Positions 56,591-64,000 of a stretch of DNA of 64,000 nucleotides are shown piece by piece. The first letter of the stretch is position 1; each line of letters starts with the position of its first letter. Source of the stretch: Brachynemurus nebulosus (Eukaryota; Arthropoda; Insecta; Neuroptera; Myrmeleontidae). The position numbers and the translations under genes were made by a program. A model generated the notes under the pieces. That model was not told where the DNA came from, did no database searches, and worked only from the letters and a program-made list of their open reading frames with translations. The DNA is taken from NCBI GenBank assembly GCA_035578155.1, contig JAPWDM010000005.1, forward strand, positions 20,086,877 to 20,150,876, read 5' to 3'.

Positions 56591-57862
56591 TTTAGAAATA
56601 TTCCTGTCACTAAATAATGCTACAGAAATTATGAGCCATTAAAGTGTGGTCTGGCAGTGTTGTCTTCAAAAGGCAAAGTTGGCTGACTTTACGGTAGTTA
56701 AATTATACTGGACACACTCCTTTGAAGCCAACTGTAAACGTATACTTGCATACTGATCGTCCCAAAGATTATAATTTTATAATTTACGAATTTTGGAAAT
56801 GACCTTTTCATTTAATTAAAATGAGTATCGTTACGGAAAGGATGACTGCTCTAAAAGGGGATATACATAGTTCTCTCAAAAAAACTATGAATAGATAAAT
56901 AAATTAGCTCGAACGTAAATTAAAACGGGAGCGAATATTTCAACTAACGTTCAACAGTATTTTCTAAAGTGGATTTTCAAAATTTGTTTTAATTAATTAT
57001 ACAAACTCGCTTCTATTTATTTATATTTAAAATAATTACTACACAAAACCATTAAAACGTAAATTTTCTACAATACTATTTTTAGTTTTTATATTTTTCA
57101 ATCTATATATGTATGAAAAACAATTAAAAATTGCAGTTTAATTAAAATTTCAAATACAAAAACATGTTTATTAATATTCTAATAATTCAAAATTAGTTAT
57201 TGAATAGCGAATGCATTTTGGTTTTTTGTTGAGCAAAATTGAAAATAAATCTATTCATTTATTTTGTTTATAATTTTGTTTGAAATAATAGAATTTTTTA
57301 TTTACTAATTTATTTTTGTAATTCATGATATTTAATAAATAGTAAATAAAAAATTATCGACAAAAAAAAATTAACACTTCAGAACCCAGAGTTTATAAGA
57401 TGAACCCAGCTCAGAACCCAACTATCTCTATCGTGTAATCTGCAGTGTGCAGTTCTGTGCAAGTTAGGCTACTTAATAGTCACTCTCTGCGTAGCAGTGG
57501 ATGAGTGTAGATCAATCACAAGTTAATTGTGTTGATTGTTGTTGGCATTGTTACAACCCCCACACGTAGCCATATACACGCGTGTAGTATCATACATATG
57601 TATGCGACAGCACGGCCACCACCACCTCCGATCACTCACACAAAGACAGATCACCGCACAAATACAAAGTAAACCCAGTGCACGTATAGGTATAACATAT
57701 TTTCTATCCTCTACTGGTTACACTGGTTTCAGTAGTATAGAGATATGTTGTCTCTGGTACTCGGGGGTTCAGAAAATCCGAAACCAATGCGACCAAACAC
57801 AAAAATAAATAATAGAGAAAAATATTTTTTTTAAATTTTAATTCTTTAAATATTAACTATTA
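56591..57862. other. AT-rich DNA; somewhat GC-richer 57400-57800
   Basis: The 57400-57800 stretch has less extreme composition and a 90-codon plus-strand frame (57536) without recognised features. It could be a promoter or UTR but has no splice support. Confidence 0.3.
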
Positions 57863-58400
57863 CAGTTGATCCTTTTTTTTTGTACGGTGGACCGAATAAA
57901 AAAAATCGCACAAAAAAAAAATATATTTAAAAATATCATAAATAGCTATAAAACGTAGTTCGATCCAGATTGTAAAAAGAACTTTTTTTGTGCGGTGGAT
58001 CGGGACCGCATAAAAAAATTTTCATTGAAAAAACATGACTCAAAACGCTCAAAACTTAGAAATTTCCTTAGAAGTTACTTCTATATAGTATAAACAAGAT
58101 AGAACATTAATTTACACGTAGAAGCATTTTATTTCAATTTTATAATATTATGAAATTTTTGAAAAATACATCTGTAAAAAAATTAAATGATGCAATAACT
58201 TATGTTCTTATGCAATGTATTGATTAAATGCTTAAAAGCCGTTAAAAAGTATTTTTATCAAAAAAAGTTATTATAGTAATTGTTTAAGTTTCTTACTGTC
58301 TCTTGATTTTGATTTATATTATGCATTTTAATGGCCATTTTTTTAAAAACCGCATAAAAAAATCGCACAAAAAAGGACCGCATAAAAAAAGGTTCAGCTG
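57863..58400 (+). mobile_element. pogo/Tc1-type MITE with TA TSD
   Basis: Left CAGTTGATCCTTTTTTTTGT, right (complement) CAGCTGAACCTTTTTTTATG, flanked by TA (57861-57862, 58401-58402). Degenerate TGCGGT..CGCACAAAAAAA words repeat near both ends. A truncated reverse copy lies at 25140-25492. Confidence 0.8.
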
Positions 58401-58847
58401 TATAAAGTAAATGTAGAAGCTATAAAAAAATTTTTTAAGGCTTTGATAAAAATTAAAAGAATGACTTCAAATACGTAAAATTCACTTCCAATTTCGCCAT
58501 TCTGTCACATAATTTACAGATTTTAAGGCACCAAAAAATTCTGCTAAATTTCATAGCGTCATCAAATTCAGAAATTTCTGTACTCTCAAGTTCTACAGAA
58601 GTAATTTAAATTTGGTTCAGTTAACGTTATTTGAATGTGAACTCTTCATTTTTTCTTTCGAAATGGCGAAATTCCTTTTAGAAATATGACTGATTCATTA
58701 GAAGTTTTTTTTTTAATGTTCGCAGTAATTTAATTGACAAAAATGGAAAATACGGCTTCGAAAATCTATAATTCGTTTCTAAATTTATCATTCTATCAAT
58801 TTATTTACCGACTTTGCGGCATTAAAATTTTTATTAATCTTGACGAC

Positions 58848-60523
58848 CAGGGGCGGATCTACTAATGGTCTTTTTGGGCTGCAGCCCAGGGCCCCGTGGA
58901 TATAAAGGGCCCCCTTCATACGAAGACTGACATTATTTAACATTAAAAAACATAATAAACCGCGAAGGAACTACCACTTTCTATGTATACCACAAATATA
59001 GTCAGTAATAGAGTTTAGAATTTTGTTTCACTTACAATTAGGTAGTTTCATTCACTAGAATTCGTTCACTTGAATGAACCGGTTCATTTCATTCGCTCAT
59101 TTCGTTCAGTTAGACTTGAGAAAAAGTAAATAGAATGAATGATGAAAAACTGATGTTAATAAAAAATGTATGTAGGTATTATGTACATATTAGTGATAAG
59201 TGCAAACAAGTAAAAAAAATGGTAATTAAACAATTTCTGAAGGCTAAATAAATACTATTGTAAGCGTGTATAAGTTTAGGTATCCTGAAATTAACTAGTA
59301 ATTCTCTATATTTTGAGACCGAAAATATACTCATCCTTTTAAAGAAAATTTAATTTTTTAAAATAACCAACCCTGCTGAATACAGTAATACGAATACAGA
59401 ATTCAGCAATTAAAATTTAAATATTTACTGTTATCTAATTTTTAACAAATAAATTTCAGTTAGTAAAACGTGGCAAAATATTGTTGAAAAGTAAAATATG
59501 TCTGCTAGAAAATACAAAAGTGGAGCTGAAAAGCGAAAATTACAGTTAGTTCGAGAAAAAGAAAAAAACAAATGTACAAAAATTGAAACTTTTTTTTTAA
59601 ATCAGAACAAAAAAATGAGAATACAATAGTTATTATAAATCCATTAACAAGCGAAAGGAAAGAGAACTTAGCTGAAAATAGTCTAGCCGAAGGGAGGGGA
59701 ATATCGCAAAACCAAGAAAAAAATACCCGTGATGAAAATGCACCATAAACTGCCATTAGCTCTCTAATCTCTCTGAGAAAGATATTGTTCTTCACCAAGA
59801 GGACAGCAATACTGACGCGGAAAAAGATTAGGCAAATATTTACTTTGACTTTGAAAAATATGTTGACGTGAGCTTGTGGCCAATATCGCTAAATAATGAT
59901 TTTATTAGCAGCATCCTCTCACATGAAATGACTGACTTTCAAAATAAAGATCCAAGAAATATATATTCAGCTTCAACGAAGAAATATTATAAAGAACAAA
60001 ACATGTCATTTTCAAATAGATATTTCACTAAGAAAATGAAAAATGGGCAATTACTGGAAAGAGCTTGGTTATGTTATTCAACCAGTACTGGTAGTGTATA
60101 TTGTTTGGCTTGCAAACTTTTTTCAAAAACTCCTTCTCAATACACAACTGGATTTTCTGATTGAAAACACGTAGGAACGTGTTTAGAAAATCACGAAAAT
60201 TGAAATGAACATAAAAGCTCAATGTTAGTGTGGTTAACACGAAAAGAAAATAAGTTTGTTTTGGACAATTTTATAAGTTCACATTACAAACATGTTTACT
60301 TTTGCGATAATGTCTTAACAGTACTTGTTTGTGTACCTGTCATATAAATTAAATACTTAATATTATATTATTTCTTTTTACTATACCTTCCTATACATAA
60401 TACGTTTTGGAAAATAATTATTTCATCAAATTGAAATTAGTGTGTTTAATTGGGTGACCTTTCAAATTGGGGGCCCCCAAGTAGTGTTAGCCCACAGCCC
60501 CCTAAAGTCACTGTCCGCCCCTG
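58848..60523 (+). mobile_element. hAT element (ZMYM/TTF type) with 8-bp TSD
   Basis: Ends CAGGGGCGGATCTACTAATG and GTCACTGTCCGCCCCTG, flanked by a perfect 8-bp TSD TTGACGAC (58840-58847, 60524-60531). CAGCCCAGGGCCCC at the left and GGGGGCCCCCAAGTAG at the right are typical of this hAT group. It carries the N-terminal part of a transposase and lacks the catalytic region. Confidence 0.93.
59498..60347 (+). pseudogene. hAT transposase N-terminal region with TTF zinc finger, decayed
   Basis: Starts MSARKYKSGAEKRKLQLVRE, the usual basic start of zinc-finger-MYM-type-1-like hAT transposases (K.SGAEKRK). A frameshift in the T-run near 59594 leads into an acidic/Asn-rich linker with stops. From 59844 the TTF-type zinc finger reads LLERAWLCYSTSTGSVYCLA, then CKLFSK and GFSD. 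The next Trp codon is TGA, then KHVGTCLENHEN and another expected Trp as TGA, then NEHKSSMLVWLTR. It ends at 60347. Two TGG-to-TGA changes, a frameshift and loss of the whole RNase-H-like and dimerisation part make it inactive; about 280 codons against a usual 600-800. Confidence 0.85.
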
Positions 60524-61030
60524 TTGACGACGTCACCAAGTTGAAAAAATTATTTTTTCTCAAATCACGCTTTATGAAAGTGATTTAAATTTAGGTAATT
60601 GATTGAGTTAGGATAATTTGGGAGTGAACATTTCATTTTTACTATCAGAATGACGAAATTTCCTTTAAAAATATGACTGATCCAACAGAAATCTATTTTA
60701 ATAGTCCAACATGTTTAATTTTGGTAGAAATGAAAAGAAGGACTTCTAAAGTCTACAATTCGCTTTCAAGTTCAATTTTTATTAAACTTGATAACGGCAT
60801 CAAATCAAAAACTTTCTGGAATGTCCCAATTCAGAGATTATAGAAATGATTTGAATTTAAGTTGAATAATTTTTTATCGAAACAATGAAACTCGACTTAT
60901 AAAAATTCGACTGATTCAACATAAATATTTTTTTAGTGGCCTTACATATTTGGTTTTAGTAAAAGTGAAAAGAACGGCCTCAAAAACTTATAATTCACTT
61001 CCAGTTTGATCATTCAAACCACTTTAAATC

Positions 61031-62027
61031 TTCCGTTTTTGTTCTGCTATGTTAGTGTCACATATTATTAATCGATTGTTTTACCAAATCTTTATAAATT
61101 CTAGAGAATTTATACTACAATATTTTTAATCTCTTTTAAGTCAGTTCCGTTCAACTGAAGTATGTATAATATACAGATAGAACGGTAGGTAATTCAAATG
61201 AAATTAAGAGAAAACGATTGGTTTTGGGGGGTATATAGTTGAAACGTTGTTATATTTGAACGTATATACCAGCTCAAAGGATTAAATATTTTCGCTTCGA
61301 TTAACACAATGTAGGTGATAATCCTTGTTGAATCCTTATTTAAGGAAGCTTCATTTATTCAAAATTGACCAACTTGCATAAATATCATTTCGAATTTATT
61401 TATGGGAATTTCGGAATTATTTTTTACGTAAGACGGTATTGGATCATAATCCAATAATAGAAATGAACCAGCCATATTATTCAACATTTTTGATTTTCCT
61501 AATTTTTTTTACCAGTTACTCACCAATAATAGGTGAGTGCAAAACGAAGATTAAAAAGACTCGTACTTTTTTTAGTGACCATTTTGAGTATGCTTTGGGA
61601 GTGTTTTTTAACTGAAAACAAGTTTCGCGTAAATATAATTATATAACTCTGTTAACTTTACAAACATCAAGACAAACTAAAAACCAAAATTATCAGAATG
61701 ATCTGCTCTAGTTTTCTTGTCTTTATATAATAAGGAAAGGGGAGAAAAAAATTCACAAATATAAAGTAGAAATTAACCTAAAACGAGACCTTTAAAGCTG
61801 CAAAATTACTAAAAGGAAGAAAGACTCAACTTTAATTTTTTTTTTTGTATAGACTTATACTGTAGAAGTTTCAAGCTTGAGAACTTTGATCATATTTTGG
61901 CACTATTTAAAGTTGAATATCTCAAAAGGAGCTGAATGAAAAACTATGAAATTGATCCAGGTTACACCTCTTTATGATATAGACCTAGGATGCAAATTTC
62001 ATGAGAGTGGTGTTATAAGGATTCCGT
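61031..62027. other. AT-rich DNA, nothing recognised
   Basis: No supported feature. Confidence 0.4.
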
Positions 62028-62625
<598 letters not shown>

Positions 62626-62769
62626 CTATATGCATAATTATATGAAAGAATGTGTTTGTGGTACAGGAAGATATAGATTGTATATAAGCTAAGTCATATA
62701 CGTCATACATATGTATATGTTTGTATGTTACTTATATGCCGTTTTTTAGGGTTCCGAAGAAAGTTCTAT

Positions 62770-63130
62770 TTTTTAGAGCTCCGAAATAAATCTCCCGAGA
62801 CTATAATAGAAATTTGTTTTGGGGTCCCTAGAAACCAAAAATAATATTCACTAAAATTTATGTATTAAATTTATATTTAGTCCCACACCGTTGGACAAAT
62901 TCGTTAGCCAGCCATGTCGGATGCCTAGAACATGGTTTTTTTGACCATTTTTCGTGAAAAAAATTAGTTTTTTGACAAAATTTTCTAAAGTTAAAAATTT
63001 TTTTGACATTTATTTACACCATTAGAAAGAGGAGGAAAAATCACTTAAAAGGGTGAAAAATCACAGAAAAATGGATTTTTATAAACGGAAATTCGCTATG
63101 TTATGCAGGATGCTGCGACAGGGGTATTTC
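62770..63130 (+). mobile_element. TA-core repeat family, copy F (no TA tract)
   Basis: AATTTGTTTTGGGGTCCCTA, then a collapsed AATTTATGTATTAAATTTAT in place of (TA)n, CGTTGGACAAATTCGTTAGC and GCTATGTTATGCAGGATGCT at the end. The GTGTCCGCACGATAACTC block is deleted together with the TA tract. Confidence 0.7.
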
Positions 63131-63877
63131 TTTTTAAGGTACGGTTGAAAAAGAAGTTGAACTAGTCACGACAAAAACATGATTGGAACCCGTCGTAAAT
63201 CTGAAACCAAAGACAAAAATATATCAAAGAAGAAAAAAGTTTTTAATTTATTAAAAACTGGAAAAAAAGATAGTTTTGAATTTTCCATGATTTAGACAAT
63301 AGAAAAATATCTACTAAAGGTTTTTTTATTAAATTTGAAAGCAGTCAATTAGATAGAATTCGAGATTTTATATTTATCAAATCGAATAGAGTGGTTTCGA
63401 AAAATATGTATTTAATATTTTTAATGTAAAATTTCACAAAGCCACAACAATTCAAGTCTACGTTGTTTGAAAGTAATCGGGTATTATGCATAGCTAACGT
63501 CCGATTCGCATCGCCTTAATTAGAGCCAAAGTAGCTCCAAAAAAAAAAAGATCCAAACAGATGTCACAGCATAAAACCCGGTAGCAAAAGAAATGAAAAA
63601 TAATATTACCCGGCGCCCCCACACGCATTTATCAATTGAAATAAATAGATGGCAACACATTTTTATCAAAACACGTAATCAAAAAATTACAATGTACAAC
63701 CTAAATATTTAAAATAATACGCTCATTAAAATACCATCTCTTTTTCCTTCGCTGCTATATAGTTCAATTAATTAATTTCGTTTAATATTTTTTATCCGGC
63801 ACAGTTAAACATTCAACAGTGACCTATCAACTGGTCAGTACCGGTACATACAAACAGCAGTTTCGGTCGTTATGTGA
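63131..63877. other. AT-rich upstream region, no gene supported
   Basis: No coding segment recognised before the candidate promoter at the right edge. Confidence 0.35.
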
Positions 63878-63910
63878 TCAGTTTCGATCGATCGAATTGT
63901 TTTAACAAAA
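63878..63910 (+). promoter_or_regulatory. candidate core promoter (Inr TCAGTT)
   Basis: TCAGTT at 63878-63883 fits the arthropod initiator, followed by GATCGATCGAAT about 25 bases on where a downstream element would sit. No TATA box. Local composition (AACAGCAGTTTCGGTCG) is less AT-rich than its surroundings. Confidence 0.25.
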
Positions 63911-63962
63911 AAATTCTAAATATTAGTTTTTGTGATTTTTTTGTTTTTTTTTTTTGGCAAAA

Positions 63963-64000
63963 ATGATTGATATATTTAAAACACTCTGTACCAATATGAA
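63963..64000 (+). CDS. possible gene start, truncated by window end
   Basis: ATG in a good context (GGCAAAAATGATT) opens MIDIFKTLCTNM to the window edge, about 80 bases after the candidate initiator. Too short to identify. Confidence 0.25.
   Translation, partial: MIDIFKTLCTNM

Larger units (their letters stand above)
58445..61030. repeat. tandem array of ~230-300 bp units, interrupted by a hAT element
   Basis: The word AAATATGACTGATTCA recurs at about 58681, 60664 and 60897. Between copies the order is GGTARAAATGAAAAG..CTTC, ATAATTCGCTT, GACGTCATCAA and CTTTTCATTTTT..ATGGCGAAATTCC. Once the 1,684 bp of hAT insertion plus TSD are removed, spacing is about 299 then 233 bp. Confidence 0.65.

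Overview
This window reads as AT-rich nuclear DNA from a metazoan, most likely an insect or other arthropod. The evidence is eukaryotic splice sites, a Jockey-clade LINE, mariner, pogo, piggyBac, PIF/Harbinger and hAT transposons, tRNA-derived SINE-like pieces, long (TA)n microsatellites and arthropod-style repeats. There is no operon structure, rRNA or CRISPR array. The species cannot be fixed from sequence alone; a hemipteran or similar repeat-rich insect is only a guess.

Host coding content is sparse. The left edge (3-935, +) is the 3' end of an Asn-rich protein whose reading frame is open from the first bases. The second host gene is a long, locally GC-richer His/Pro/Ser-rich exon (37890-38837, +) ending in a consensus donor. 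It joins in phase, across a 7.1 kb transposon-filled intron, to a 57-nt candidate exon (45971-46027). A GC-rich island at 21600-21900 and a possible promoter plus start codon at the right edge (63878-64000) are weak candidates for further gene 5' ends.

The rest is a graveyard of nested mobile elements, many dated by target-site duplications (TSDs) visible in the sequence. 7.2-10.2 kb: Harbinger-like remnant, Jockey reverse transcriptase, piggyBac fragment, and two copies of a MITE whose ends are CTTGGT hexamer arrays (8-bp TSDs). A third copy sits inside a larger hAT element at 13976-15219. 10.9-12.6, 22.4-22.7, 56.4 and 62-63.1 kb: a family with an internal (TA)n tract. 20.6-21.4 kb: an inverted, circularly permuted dimer carrying two tRNA-Thr(AGU)-like genes and flanked by an 11-bp TSD. 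22.7-23.7 kb: a deleted mariner inserted in a (TA)n tract. 30.5-33.9 kb and 49.6-50.5 kb: pogo-like elements keeping pieces of transposase (psq helix-turn-helix, PHD-like zinc knuckle). One is split by a 674-bp perfect palindrome whose arms each carry a near-canonical hammerhead-ribozyme core. 42.5-43.4 and 18.4-18.9 kb: piggyBac-type MITEs with TTAA TSDs. 46.9-47.4 kb: a Harbinger-type MITE with TTA TSDs. 58.8-60.5 kb: a hAT element with a decayed TTF-zinc-finger transposase, inserted in a tandem array.

The most unusual structure is at 55.4-56.1 kb: seven ~103-bp repeat units, three in one orientation then four in the other. Each is centred on a heat-shock-element-like GAA/TTC trimer, five of them perfect. 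All functional statements are inferred from reading the sequence; no database search was run.
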